A stretch of 32,837 nucleotides of DNA from Sphingomonadaceae bacterium (GTDB lineage: Bacteria > Pseudomonadota > Alphaproteobacteria > Sphingomonadales > Sphingomonadaceae). The notes under the pieces are model-generated. The model was not told the origin of the DNA. It worked only from the letters and a program-made list of their open reading frames with translations, and ran no database searches. A program made the translations under genes and the position numbers. The stretch is taken from the NCBI GenBank assembly GCA_009920915.1, contig RFZB01000014.1:1-32837 (forward strand), in the 5' to 3' direction. Position 1 is the first letter of the stretch. The number at the start of each line of letters is the position of its first letter. Shown in pieces: positions 8,167 through 16,151 of this stretch.

Positions 8167-8727
8167 TTAGGCAGTCCCGCTCGCCATCGACAACAGCCGC
8201 GGATCAATGCCGCTGGCATGAAAGGCGCGGGTCCAGCGCTCTTGAGCTGGGGTCTCAAATACAAGCCCATCCTCACAGGGGGCGACGTGCCAGCCATGCT
8301 GGTGCAGTTCATCATCCAGCTGGCCCGCGCCCCAACCGGCATAGCCAAGCGCGACAAGCCAGCGTGATGGTCCACGTCCGGCTGCAATGGCTTTCAAAAC
8401 ATCCTGCGTGCTGGTGAGCCCCCATTTATCGGCAACTTGCAGCGTGCCCTCCCCGCCCCAATCCAGCGCGTGCAGCACAAAGCCGCGGGTAGGCTCAACT
8501 GGGCCGCCAAAATGCACAGGAACATCTGGCGCCACGCCCGGATCAAGCCCCAATTGGTCCATGAGCTTGTGAAAGCCAATGCCCTCTAACTCATGGCCAA
8601 TGCCAATCCCCAAGGCCCCTGCCTCATCATGCGCGCATAGAGCAATGACGGCATGGTCAAAGCGCGGATCCCCAATACCCGGCATGGCAAGCAGCAATTG
8701 TCCTGTTAGGAATGGTGCGGTGGTCAT
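8167..8727 (-). CDS. YqgE/AlgH family protein (DUF179)
   Basis: A 186-residue protein of the YqgE/AlgH (UPF0301) family. The N-terminus FLTGQLLLAMPGIGDPRFDHAVIALCAHDEAGALGI is the family signature, followed by FGGPVEPTRGFVLHALDW and the later GYAGWGAGQLDDEL. The molecular function of this family is not settled. It appears soluble, with no signal peptide or membrane segment. ATG 8727 has AGGGG upstream. It lies 140 nt after the DUF87 ATPase gene and about 106 nt before ahcY, with the ahcY palindrome in that second gap, so it is probably its own transcription unit. Confidence 0.92.
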   Translation of the reverse strand: MTTAPFLTGQLLLAMPGIGDPRFDHAVIALCAHDEAGALGIGIGHELEGIGFHKLMDQLGLDPGVAPDVPVHFGGPVEPTRGFVLHALDWGGEGTLQVADKWGLTSTQDVLKAIAAGRGPSRWLVALGYAGWGAGQLDDELHQHGWHVAPCEDGLVFETPAQERWTRAFHASGIDPRLLSMASGTA

Positions 8728-8867
8728 GCTTGGCCCCTATCCCATATCTGGCTGGGCTGAAATAACGGGCCATAAAACGACGCTGCGTCACGACGACCTG
8801 TGTGCGCTGCATATGCTGGCCAGCCAAGGGCTTCAGCCTGTTGGGCGGCAGTGCGCCACAGCCCAGT

Positions 8868-10367
8868 CTAGCTGTCGTCCACAGCCGTTGTCAGGCCAAG
8901 ATCTGGGATGCCAATTGACCGGCGCCCGCCAAAATCTGTGCGCACCACAATCAGCCCATTTTTCTCCATATGCTCAATCAGGCGACGCACGCGTCCGGGG
9001 GATCGGGTGCCATAGGCTTGCGCAAACGCCGCATCGCTGGGGCAGGCGCCGCCAGAGTGTGCAGCCCGTGCAATCAACAAAAACGGGGCCAGCATATCAT
9101 CTGGAACCCGCTGGGCGACGGCCATAATCTCAGCCCAACACGCGTCAACGGGGTCCATAATGCCGGCCAAAGCGGCCGCCAACCGGCGTTCAAATTCGGG
9201 CAAGCCCAAGGGCGCCCGAGGAAGCTTTTGCATCCGGCAACGTACTGTAAAATCCTGATACAGCGTGGCCTTTGGTTGAAAGGCGCAGTCTGCATCTGCC
9301 ACCATATCAGCCAGCACGGCGCGGATGACCGCCTCAACATCCTCTGACTGTGCAGCGGGCTCTGCCTGTGTCGCAGCGGGGTGCTCTCCCTTTGTTGCCA
9401 CAGGCCCGACAGGCGCATCGGCCAAGGCGGCCATCTGGTCCAACAAGGCGCTGCTGGGCGGTGGCGCGGGCGGTGATAGCGGCTGCGAGGTGCGCTCCTC
9501 TGCCTCAAAATCAAACAACTTGGCCTGCATACTGGCCCCATCGGCTGTGGGCAGGGGCAATAAGCTGTGCGTCCCCATGCGCGTACTGGTGCGAACAGAA
9601 CCAATGCGAATAGACACTGGCCTGCGGCAAATGGCAGGACCAAGCGCCAAAAACTGGCCGCGATCCAAATCACGAATCATTTCGGCTTGTTTGCGCTCCA
9701 TGCCCAGCAAATCTGCGGCGCGGGCCATATCAATATCCAGAAACGTTCGACCCATGAGGAAATTGGACGCCTCTGCCGCCACATTCTTGGCCAGCTTTGC
9801 CAGACGTTGCGTCGCAATAATGCCCGCCAAGCCACGCTTGCGGCCCCGGCACATCAGGTTGGTCATCGCGCCTAGGCTTAGACGCCGGGTTTCATCACTG
9901 ACATCTCCGGCAACAGCCGGGGCAAACATCTGTGCCTCATCCACCACAACAAGCGCGGGGTACCAATGTTCTCGTGGGGCATCGAACAAGGTCGACAAAA
10001 AGGCGGCAGCACAGCGCATCTGGGCTTCGAGCTCGAGATTATCGAGCGCAAGAACCACCGAGGCACGATGTTCGCGGACGCGCGCGGCCATCTTCACAAT
10101 CTCGCGCCCATCATAGGCCCCAGCATCAATGACAATATGGCCAAATTCTTCGGCCAGCGTCACAAAATCCCCTTCGGGATCAATCACCACTTGCTGCACT
10201 TGGCCAGCGCTCTCTTCCAACAAGCGGCGCAAAAGATGCGATTTTCCCGACCCGCTATTGCCCTGCACAAGCAACCGCGTCGCCAACAGCTCTTCAATGT
10301 CGATATGGACCGGCGCGCCAAGTTTGTCAGAGCCGATGTTGATACTGGGTTTCACGCCTGTCGCCAT
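8868..10367 (-). CDS. HerA/DUF87-family ATP-binding protein
   Basis: About 499 residues. The first ~270 form a HerA-type RecA/FtsK-fold ATPase: Walker A GNSGSGKS (residues 36-43), Walker B ALVVVDEAQMF, and sensor-like GRKRGLAGIIATQRLAKL followed by NFLMGRTFLDIDMARAADLLGM. The middle is a low-complexity Pro/Ala/Gln linker and the C-terminus looks like a winged helix (PGRVRRLIEHMEKNGLIVV). HerA relatives are DNA-translocating ATPases that in archaea work with NurA; for this bacterial subgroup the role is not known to me, and no nuclease partner lies beside it. I preferred ATG 10367 (MATGVKPS) to the TTG at 10391, which has no ribosome site. It is divergent from the LacI-type regulator. Confidence 0.85.
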   Translation of the reverse strand: MATGVKPSINIGSDKLGAPVHIDIEELLATRLLVQGNSGSGKSHLLRRLLEESAGQVQQVVIDPEGDFVTLAEEFGHIVIDAGAYDGREIVKMAARVREHRASVVLALDNLELEAQMRCAAAFLSTLFDAPREHWYPALVVVDEAQMFAPAVAGDVSDETRRLSLGAMTNLMCRGRKRGLAGIIATQRLAKLAKNVAAEASNFLMGRTFLDIDMARAADLLGMERKQAEMIRDLDRGQFLALGPAICRRPVSIRIGSVRTSTRMGTHSLLPLPTADGASMQAKLFDFEAEERTSQPLSPPAPPPSSALLDQMAALADAPVGPVATKGEHPAATQAEPAAQSEDVEAVIRAVLADMVADADCAFQPKATLYQDFTVRCRMQKLPRAPLGLPEFERRLAAALAGIMDPVDACWAEIMAVAQRVPDDMLAPFLLIARAAHSGGACPSDAAFAQAYGTRSPGRVRRLIEHMEKNGLIVVRTDFGGRRSIGIPDLGLTTAVDDS

Positions 10368-10400
10368 GACGCAGCCGTCCGCCTCGAGCAAGGCGGCAGC

Positions 10401-10418
10401 CTGAAAAGCCGATTTCAG
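10401..10418. promoter_or_regulatory. Inverted repeat in the divergent DUF87 ATPase/LacI-regulator spacer
   Basis: CTGAAA and TTTCAG separated by 6 nt, lying in the 138-nt spacer (10368-10505) between two divergent genes, about 34 nt before the ATPase start and 88 nt before the regulator start. LacI-family regulators often bind palindromes in their own promoter, so this is a candidate autoregulatory operator. The arms are short (6 bp) and chance occurrence is possible. I saw no convincing -35/-10 pair in either direction. Confidence 0.3.
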
Positions 10419-10505
10419 ATGTGTAAAACCATCGCGTGAAGGGCCAAATTGGGGCCGCTATATTCGCCCCTACCCATAAGCCGCTGCATCCTATAGAACA
10501 AAGAG

Positions 10506-11534
10506 ATGAACAAACCGGCGCCACGGCGGACAACCGCCTATGACATTGCGTATAAACTGGGCATTGCCCAGTCCACCGTGTCACGCGCGCTGAACGGCAA
10601 TAAGAATGTTAGCCCGGCCATGCGCCAGCGTGTGTTGCTGGCCGCGCAAGAGCTAAACTATTCTGTCAATCAGGCGGCTGCCCGGCTGCGGACCAAAAGC
10701 ACCAAGACATTGGCACTGGTTGTCTTGCACCGGCCAGATGAAGGCCCAACTGAGATAAACCCCTTTTATTTTTCGCTGCTTGGGTGTGTGGGCGCATCGG
10801 CCGCCGCGCGCGGCTATGACTTGCTGGTCTCCTTCCAAGATGTAGGGGGGCAGCTTTTTGGCTGTTTTGAAGATAGCCGACAGGCCGATGGGCTCATTGT
10901 AATTGGCAGTTCCCAAAATGAAGACGCCTGGCGTTACTTCAAAGGCATTGCTGATGACGGCTATTCCGTTGTCTTCTTTGGATCACCCTATTCCACCGAA
11001 ACGGCGGTGCGTGCGGACAACCGTACAGGCGGTGCCATGGCGGCACGCCATTTGGTTGCGCAGGGCTGTCGCCGCATTGCCTATATTGGGCCGCCCAGTC
11101 CGGCCCAGCAGCAATTTGAGGCCCGCTTTGGAGGTTTTGCGGCAGAGTTGGCCACTCAAGGCCTAAACCCGATTATCGCGCCCATCCCATCTGGCGAGAG
11201 CAAAGAAGAACAGGGCGCCGCCGCCATTGCTGCACTGCTGGATGCGGGGACAGAGTTTGACGGTATTTTTGCCGTCACAGACTTGTTCGCGCTTGGCGTG
11301 CTGCAAAAGCTGCAAGAACGGGGGGTCGATGTGCCCCATGCGGTGTCCGTTGTCGGCTTTGATGGCATTCGCGCCGGGCTTTACGCCTATCCAACGCTGA
11401 CCACGATTGAACAGGATTTGGGGCGCGCCGGCGAGATGCTGGTCGATAATGTGATTGCCGCGATTAACGGGGAAAGCCCAACCCTGGACCCTGTCCCCGT
11501 CAATTTGCAAATCCGCGGCAGCAGCCGATCTTAA
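10506..11534 (+). CDS. LacI-family transcriptional regulator
   Basis: 342 residues with standard LacI architecture. The N-terminal helix-turn-helix (residues 11-29, AYDIAYKLGIAQSTVSRAL) and hinge region (NYSVNQAAARLRTKSTK) are followed by a periplasmic-binding-protein-like effector domain: TLALVVL, then ADGLIVIGSS, DNRTGGAMAARHLVAQGCRRIAYIG, FDGIFAVTDLFALGVLQKL and VSVVGFDGI. These are all in the usual order, so it should be a ligand-responsive repressor. It is the only complete plus-strand gene here, divergent from the DUF87 ATPase and convergent with the SDR gene. No sugar-uptake or catabolic operon lies beside it, so neither target nor effector can be named. ATG 10506 is preceded by AAAGAG with almost no spacing, a weak ribosome site. 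Confidence 0.93.
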   Translation: MNKPAPRRTTAYDIAYKLGIAQSTVSRALNGNKNVSPAMRQRVLLAAQELNYSVNQAAARLRTKSTKTLALVVLHRPDEGPTEINPFYFSLLGCVGASAAARGYDLLVSFQDVGGQLFGCFEDSRQADGLIVIGSSQNEDAWRYFKGIADDGYSVVFFGSPYSTETAVRADNRTGGAMAARHLVAQGCRRIAYIGPPSPAQQQFEARFGGFAAELATQGLNPIIAPIPSGESKEEQGAAAIAALLDAGTEFDGIFAVTDLFALGVLQKLQERGVDVPHAVSVVGFDGIRAGLYAYPTLTTIEQDLGRAGEMLVDNVIAAINGESPTLDPVPVNLQIRGSSRS

Positions 11535-11546
11535 GCCGCCTTTTTT
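11515..11546 (+). terminator. Candidate intrinsic terminator of the LacI-type regulator
   Basis: A short stem GCGGC (11515-11519) pairing with GCCGC (11535-11539), spanning the stop codon, is followed by CTTTTTT. The T-run of six occupies almost the whole 16-nt gap between the convergent regulator and SDR genes. The stem is short with a 15-nt loop, so termination strength is uncertain. Confidence 0.4.
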
Positions 11547-11550
11547 AACA

Positions 11551-12342
11551 TCAGGCCATGCCTTTGGCCAAATCCATCCGCGATGCATCGCCAATTTGCG
11601 AGCCGCCATCACAATCCAAAATTGTCCCCGTGATATAGGCCGCTGCCGGCGAAGACAGGAAGACTGCACATTCGGCCACTTCCTCAATCTCACCCCAACG
11701 CTTCATAGCAATTCGGTCAAAATGGCTTTGCCGCGTGGCAGAATCGGGGGCAAGGCGGGCCATGCCTTCGGTATTGGCAATCGGGCCGGGGGAAATCCCG
11801 TTCACGCGCACATGGGGCCCCCATTCCAGCGCCAGCACGCGGATCAACTGGTTGATGCCGGCCTTGGCGGCGCAAGCATGAGCCTGCAGCGCAGACGCAT
11901 TGATTGCTTGGCCTGCCGTAATCGCAATCAGCGAGGCACCGGGCAGATTAAGCAGATCATGACAGCCGCGAAACACGTTGAACGTGCCGTTTAAATCAAT
12001 ATCGACAACGGTGCGGAACGCGTTGGCGGACATCCCCAAGACAGGCGCAAGGAAGTTGCCTGCCGCACCTGAAACCACAATGTCCATTTTGCCAAAGCGA
12101 TCAACAATCTGCTCCATGGCGCCACGAATGGCGGCATAATCGCGGACATCGGCAGATAGTCCCATGGCATCAGGGCCAATTTCACGGGCGGCATTGGCGG
12201 CTTTTTCTGGATTGCGGCCACAGACTGCCACCTTGGCCCCCAATTGCGCATAGCGTTTGGCAATGCCCAAATTAATGCCGCTGGTGCCGCCTGCCACAAA
12301 GGCAACTTTGCCGGCCAAAAGATCATCCCGAAATGTTTGCAT
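11551..12342 (-). CDS. SDR oxidoreductase, 2,4-dienoyl-CoA reductase-like
   Basis: 263 residues with a Rossmann fold. The cofactor loop is GGTSGINLGIAKR (about residues 18-30), followed by the central GAAGNFLAPVLGMSANAFRT segment, VVDIDLNGTFNV, and LEWGPHVRVNGISPGPI then NTEGMARL. These segments closely follow the peroxisomal-type 2,4-dienoyl-CoA reductase (DECR) branch of SDRs. As in that branch, the classical YxxxK tyrosine is absent: the region reads QAHACAAKAG, with the Lys kept. DECR enzymes use NADPH to reduce 2,4-dienoyl-CoA made during oxidation of unsaturated fatty acids. It starts 20 nt after the enoyl-CoA hydratase gene with a good ribosome site (TAGGAGAG), so the two form an operon. 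A generic 3-oxoacyl reductase is the main alternative. Confidence 0.85.
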   Translation of the reverse strand: MQTFRDDLLAGKVAFVAGGTSGINLGIAKRYAQLGAKVAVCGRNPEKAANAAREIGPDAMGLSADVRDYAAIRGAMEQIVDRFGKMDIVVSGAAGNFLAPVLGMSANAFRTVVDIDLNGTFNVFRGCHDLLNLPGASLIAITAGQAINASALQAHACAAKAGINQLIRVLALEWGPHVRVNGISPGPIANTEGMARLAPDSATRQSHFDRIAMKRWGEIEEVAECAVFLSSPAAAYITGTILDCDGGSQIGDASRMDLAKGMA

Positions 12343-12362
12343 CTTACTCTCCTAAAATCAGC

Positions 12363-13148
12363 TTAGTCACGGCGCTGGGTGCGCCCCCGGTCCATTACAG
12401 CCAAGCGGCGGCGTTCAACCTCATCGGCCGAAACTTGGCCATTGGCCGCGCCCGAAATCTGGGCTTCCAGCGCCATTCCATCGCCAAAGCTGCGCTCAAA
12501 ACCTTGATTGATAAGCGCCTTATACGCCTTGAGCATGGCGGGATCGATGCTTGCCATGTCTGCCGCCAACGCACGCGCCGTGGGCAGCAAATCCTCTGGC
12601 GCAACCACCCGATTCACCAAACCCCAGTCACACGCTGTCTGCGCATCCAAAAAATTGCCCGTGAACGACAATTCGCGCGCCCGATAAATGCCAATGAGCC
12701 GCGATAATTTTTGAGACAGGCCCCACCCTGGCAAAATGCCAACGCGCGCATGGGTGTCGGCAAAGCGGGCCTTGGTAGAGGCGATGAGAACATCACAGGC
12801 CAATGCCAATTCAAAGCCACCCGTAATCGCCACACCATTAATGGCCCCAATCACTGGCTTTGAGCAGCTTTCAATGGCCTTTACGGGGTTGCGCTGTGCA
12901 TCAGTCGCATTTGCATCGCCCAAATTGCTTGTGTCTGCGCCCAATTCTTTCAGGTCGAGCCCAGCGGTAAACGCACGGTCCCCCGCCCCCGTTAAAATGA
13001 TGGCATGAATGGACACATCTGCCTCAAGCTCGACCAGAGTTGCAGCCAATTCAGCACGCAGGGCTGCCGACAGCGCATTCATTGCGTCAGGCCGGTTCAA
13101 CGTCACCATGGCAACAGTGCCGTCCCGGTCCAGTGTCACAAGCGGCAT
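12363..13148 (-). CDS. Enoyl-CoA hydratase/isomerase family protein
   Basis: 261 residues with the crotonase fold. The oxyanion-hole segment is GAGDRAFTAGLDLKEL and the second loop is GVAITGGFELALACDV, which retains the first catalytic Glu. The position of the second catalytic Glu (FGQPEI in classical hydratases) reads FADTHARVGILPGWGLSQKL, i.e. His instead of Glu. This variant occurs in a recognisable subgroup of bacterial crotonases whose substrate is not defined. Hydration or isomerisation of an acyl-CoA is the likely reaction, and the SDR that follows it supports a fatty-acid or related acyl-CoA pathway. ATG 13148 has AAAGGAG 6 nt upstream. A perfect palindrome at 13180-13195 lies in its promoter region. 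Confidence 0.9.
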   Translation of the reverse strand: MPLVTLDRDGTVAMVTLNRPDAMNALSAALRAELAATLVELEADVSIHAIILTGAGDRAFTAGLDLKELGADTSNLGDANATDAQRNPVKAIESCSKPVIGAINGVAITGGFELALACDVLIASTKARFADTHARVGILPGWGLSQKLSRLIGIYRARELSFTGNFLDAQTACDWGLVNRVVAPEDLLPTARALAADMASIDPAMLKAYKALINQGFERSFGDGMALEAQISGAANGQVSADEVERRRLAVMDRGRTQRRD

Positions 13149-13179
13149 CGGAATCTCCTTTGCCCCTTGATCGACCAGC

Positions 13180-13195
13180 TTGACGTTTACGTCAA
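13180..13195. promoter_or_regulatory. TTGACGT-TT-ACGTCAA palindrome (LiuR-type operator candidate)
   Basis: Perfect 7-bp arms around a 2-nt centre, 32 nt upstream of the enoyl-CoA hydratase start. The minus-strand copy begins with TTGACG, which would also serve as a -35 element; the -10 is unclear. The sequence resembles the ACGTnnACGT-centred sites of LiuR, the MerR-family regulator of branched-chain amino acid and acyl-CoA degradation genes in Proteobacteria (recalled, not verified). Its position before an acyl-CoA operon fits. No MerR gene lies in this window. Confidence 0.5.
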
Positions 13196-13205
13196 TAACA
13201 GCAGC

Positions 13206-14123
13206 TTAGATGAGCCGTTCTTGCGCAGACCGCACGCCGCCAAGATAGCGCGTCATGGCATCCGCTGCGGCGTCGGACAGGCGGATGAAGACACGCCGCC
13301 CATCAACTGGATCGGAAACACGCTCAAACAATCCATTTTCGGTCATCATTCTAATCCAACGCAGCGCTGTGGTCGGGGGCACGGCAGAGGCGATGCACAG
13401 GCTGGAAACAGCCACCTGCACACGCTCTTGCCGGGCGGCCATTAAATCCAGCAGCATATCCCACGCAGGATCGGCAAATAAACCGGGATCAAAATACCGA
13501 TCCCGCAGCCGCCGCATCCGAATGAGACCCCGAATTTCACGCGCACTCGGCGGGCTATCCGTACCTGCGGGTTCGCCGAAAAAACTGGGACGCACATCGC
13601 CAAGACTGGGGTCCGACAAGGGCGCTTGCGCAGATAAATTGGCCAGCGTGCGAGCAATACGGCCCACTTCATCCGCCAGACGCTGGAGGCGTGCGGCATC
13701 CACATCGCGCGACACATCAGACAAAATGCCCGGCCGGCTGCTCAGCGCAACCGAAATGGACGCCGCATAATCAGCGCCATCCGGATCAATCAAAATAGCA
13801 TGACAAATGGCCCAAAGCGTTTCAGGCAGAGTGTCCAACATCGCCAAGGATGCTGACAAGATAACGGGGCAGTGGATCCGCGCTGCATCTTGGGCAAGCC
13901 GCGTCAACTGAGCAACATTCTCCAGCGACGGACAGGTCATAATCAACAAATCTGGCGCCGGCGATAAATGGGGTTCATTTACCCCGGTGCCAAATTGCGT
14001 ATGGGAAAATCGCAAGCCCATGCCCAGCACGGCTTGGGACAGCGTTTCGGGCAGATCCGCTGAAGTAGACGCAATCTGCACGAGGGGAGAAAAGACAGCA
14101 TTTTGCCCGACGAAATGGTCCAT
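13206..14123 (-). CDS. Winged-helix (MarR-like) regulator with N-terminal receiver-like domain
   Basis: About 305 residues. The C-terminal ~100 (RYFDPGLFADPAWDMLLDLM, then SSLCIASAVPPTTALRWIRMMTENGLFERV and DGRRVFIRLSDAA) form a MarR-type winged helix with recognition helix and wing. The N-terminal half has alternating strands and helices (DLLIMTCPS, PVILSASLAML, AILIDPDGADYA) like a degenerate response-regulator receiver, but I see no clear phospho-accepting Asp. A Pro/Ser-rich linker joins the halves. ATG 14123 has GAGG 6 nt upstream and is preferred to GTG 14135. It lies upstream of the acyl-CoA operon in the same orientation, but the palindrome and a 57-nt gap separate them. Targets are unknown. 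Confidence 0.75.
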   Translation of the reverse strand: MDHFVGQNAVFSPLVQIASTSADLPETLSQAVLGMGLRFSHTQFGTGVNEPHLSPAPDLLIMTCPSLENVAQLTRLAQDAARIHCPVILSASLAMLDTLPETLWAICHAILIDPDGADYAASISVALSSRPGILSDVSRDVDAARLQRLADEVGRIARTLANLSAQAPLSDPSLGDVRPSFFGEPAGTDSPPSAREIRGLIRMRRLRDRYFDPGLFADPAWDMLLDLMAARQERVQVAVSSLCIASAVPPTTALRWIRMMTENGLFERVSDPVDGRRVFIRLSDAAADAMTRYLGGVRSAQERLI

Positions 14124-14256
14124 AACGCGCCTCACGCCTGCTCTAGCTGGACATCATGACGCTATGGTGCCTCCATTATGGCAGAAAGTCGCCCCAAAAA
14201 CGCTCCATTTCCGACCAAGGCCAGTCCATAACTGCCCCAAAACAGGACAAGAGCGG

Positions 14257-14925
14257 CTAAAATGCCCCGCGGCTTAAACGCAGCATATCCTCGTTATGAT
14301 GGATAAACTGCCCAGCCTCTTCAGCGCCCGTGAGTGCGAGCAGGGACTGGGCAACATTTGCTGCTGCGATAGAGCGATAGCGCGACAAAACGTGCGGCGT
14401 TAAAACATCTGTAATCGGGCTGAGCGCGATGGCCAGCCGTTCCCCCAGCCGCAGGCGCCCCTCCCGCTGGCCGCGGAGCAAGCCGGGCCGCACAATATCG
14501 ATCCGTTCAAAACCAATATTGGCTATGGCTGTTTCAGCCTTGCCTTTGGTCGCCAAGTAAAAATTGCGTGACGCGGCGTGCGCCCCAACTGAAGATATCA
14601 TCAAAAACTGCCGCGTCCCCGCCCCACAGGCGGCTCGCGCAAAAGCCAGCACCAAATCATGATCTATAGCGAAGAAAGCCTCTTGTGAGCCTGCATCGCG
14701 AATGGTGGTTCCCAAGGCCGAACAGGCAACATCAAAGCCGCCCTCCATCAGTTGCGGCCATTGATCCGCAGCCCCAATCCGCTCTTCCAGCTTGGCATGG
14801 GTAATGCCCGAGGGGCGACGGCCAACCGAAACAACGGCGTCAATCCGGGGCGCAGCGCACAAAAGATTAAGGAGCTGCCGGCCAACTAGGCCTGTCCCTC
14901 CAGCAATAATAACGCGCAAGAGCAT
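14257..14925 (-). CDS. TIP30-like NAD(P)-binding Rossmann protein (atypical SDR)
   Basis: 222 residues. The nucleotide loop is IIAGGTGLVGRQL (residues 6-18), followed by FDVACSALGTTIRDAG, FLMISSVGAHAASRNFYLATKGKAE with a YxxxK pair, and DIVRPGLLRGQREGRLRLGE. This pattern is that of the HTATIP2/TIP30-like atypical SDRs found in many bacteria as oxidoreductases of unknown substrate. ATG 14925 follows GGGGGA directly. It appears soluble. It is separated by 133 nt from the regulator gene and 87 nt from dgt, and both gaps show nothing definite. No metabolic partner is obvious. Confidence 0.8.
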   Translation of the reverse strand: MLLRVIIAGGTGLVGRQLLNLLCAAPRIDAVVSVGRRPSGITHAKLEERIGAADQWPQLMEGGFDVACSALGTTIRDAGSQEAFFAIDHDLVLAFARAACGAGTRQFLMISSVGAHAASRNFYLATKGKAETAIANIGFERIDIVRPGLLRGQREGRLRLGERLAIALSPITDVLTPHVLSRYRSIAAANVAQSLLALTGAEEAGQFIHHNEDMLRLSRGAF

Positions 14926-15012
14926 TCCCCCAAATGCAACTCAAGCCGCGACGCTAGCATTTTGCGCGCAGAGTGCAATGCGCGTCTGGGCGAAGCGCGT
15001 TTATCCGGTGGC

Positions 15013-16146
15013 TTAAAAGCTGTCAGGCAGGTCAACCGCGCCAATCATCTCTCTATGCCGGGAAATGGCATAACGATCCGTCATCCCAGCAATGAAATCT
15101 GCAATATGCCGGTCGAACGCAGGTTGATCTTGCGGCGCATCTTTGCGCCATTCCTCGGGCAGCAAATTACGATTCACGATGGATCGGCAGGTTGCTGCAA
15201 TCTCCAATTGTCGGGGATGATGGTATAAATTGGCGTACATAAAGCGTTTTAAATCAGCCTCCCCCTGCGACAAGGCCGTTGAAAACCCTACCAATGCGGT
15301 TGGTGCGTGCCGAACATCGGCTTCTGTTTCAATGCCATAATCCGCAATGCGGCGCTGAGTTTCGGCAATCACATCATTCACCATGGCGCCAATCTGGCAG
15401 CGGACCATTTCTGCAGCCAATAGGCGGCGGTCGGCCTGTGGAAAGCGATCACGAACTTGCGGCCAGCTGTCGCGCACCAAAGGGGCGTCCATCACTTGAT
15501 CAAAATCGAGCAAACCAGCGCGCAGACCATCATCAATATCATGATTGTCATAGGCAATATCGTCCGCAATGGCGGCCACTTGTGCTTCTAAAGACGCCCG
15601 CTTTGCCAAATCCAGCGGAAAGGCCGCATCCACATCTGCCATGGCCCAACCCGGCGCGTAAATCGGTCCGTTATGCTTGGCGAGGCCCTCAAGCGTTTCC
15701 CAACTGAGGTTCAGCCCCGGCCAATTGGGATAGACACGTTCCAACCGCGTCAAAATCCGCAGGCTATGGCCATTATGGTCAAAGCCGCCTGACGCCGCCA
15801 TGGCCTGTTCCAGCCCAGCCTCGCCTGCATGGCCAAAGGGAGGGTGGCCAATATCATGCGCCAAACACAATGCTTCGGTCAGGTCCTCATCCAACCCTAA
15901 AGCGCGTGCAATTGTCCGGCCAATCTGGGCCACTTCAAGACTATGCGTCAGGCGAACGCGAAAATGATCCCCATCAGGGGCGACAAAGACCTGCGTTTTA
16001 TGCCGCAAACGCCGGAACGAAATGGAATGGACAATCCGGTCCCGATCCCGCTGAAATTCGCTGCGCGGGCCGCGAACGCCCGTGCCCGTTTCAGCATATT
16101 GCCGCCCTCGACTGGACAGCGGATCACAGGCAAAGGTAGCTCTCAT
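15013..16146 (-). CDS. dgt: dNTP triphosphohydrolase (dGTPase family)
   Basis: About 377 residues of the HD-domain dGTPase-like family, which cleaves dNTPs to deoxynucleoside and triphosphate and helps set nucleotide pools. Metal-site residues are visible as the opening His in [12 protein letters not shown] (residue 68), then [17 protein letters not shown] (His-Asp at 97-98), and the later [17 protein letters not shown]. The N-terminal [29 protein letters not shown] is typical. I chose ATG 16146; the frame can be extended to TTG 16155, but that overlaps the upstream stop and has no ribosome site. It starts 5 nt after the SPOR reading frame ends, so the two are probably cotranscribed. Sphingomonad genomes commonly place dgt after ftsZ and a SPOR protein. 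Confidence 0.93.
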   Translation of the reverse strand: MRATFACDPLSSRGRQYAETGTGVRGPRSEFQRDRDRIVHSISFRRLRHKTQVFVAPDGDHFRVRLTHSLEVAQIGRTIARALGLDEDLTEALCLAHDIGHPPFGHAGEAGLEQAMAASGGFDHNGHSLRILTRLERVYPNWPGLNLSWETLEGLAKHNGPIYAPGWAMADVDAAFPLDLAKRASLEAQVAAIADDIAYDNHDIDDGLRAGLLDFDQVMDAPLVRDSWPQVRDRFPQADRRLLAAEMVRCQIGAMVNDVIAETQRRIADYGIETEADVRHAPTALVGFSTALSQGEADLKRFMYANLYHHPRQLEIAATCRSIVNRNLLPEEWRKDAPQDQPAFDRHIADFIAGMTDRYAISRHREMIGAVDLPDSF

Positions 16147-16151
16147 CGCGG

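Noticed and set aside
14124-14256. Possible small gene or RNA in the 133-nt gap before the TIP30-like gene
   Set aside because: No ribosome site with a convincing short frame, no hairpin plus T-run, no repeat.
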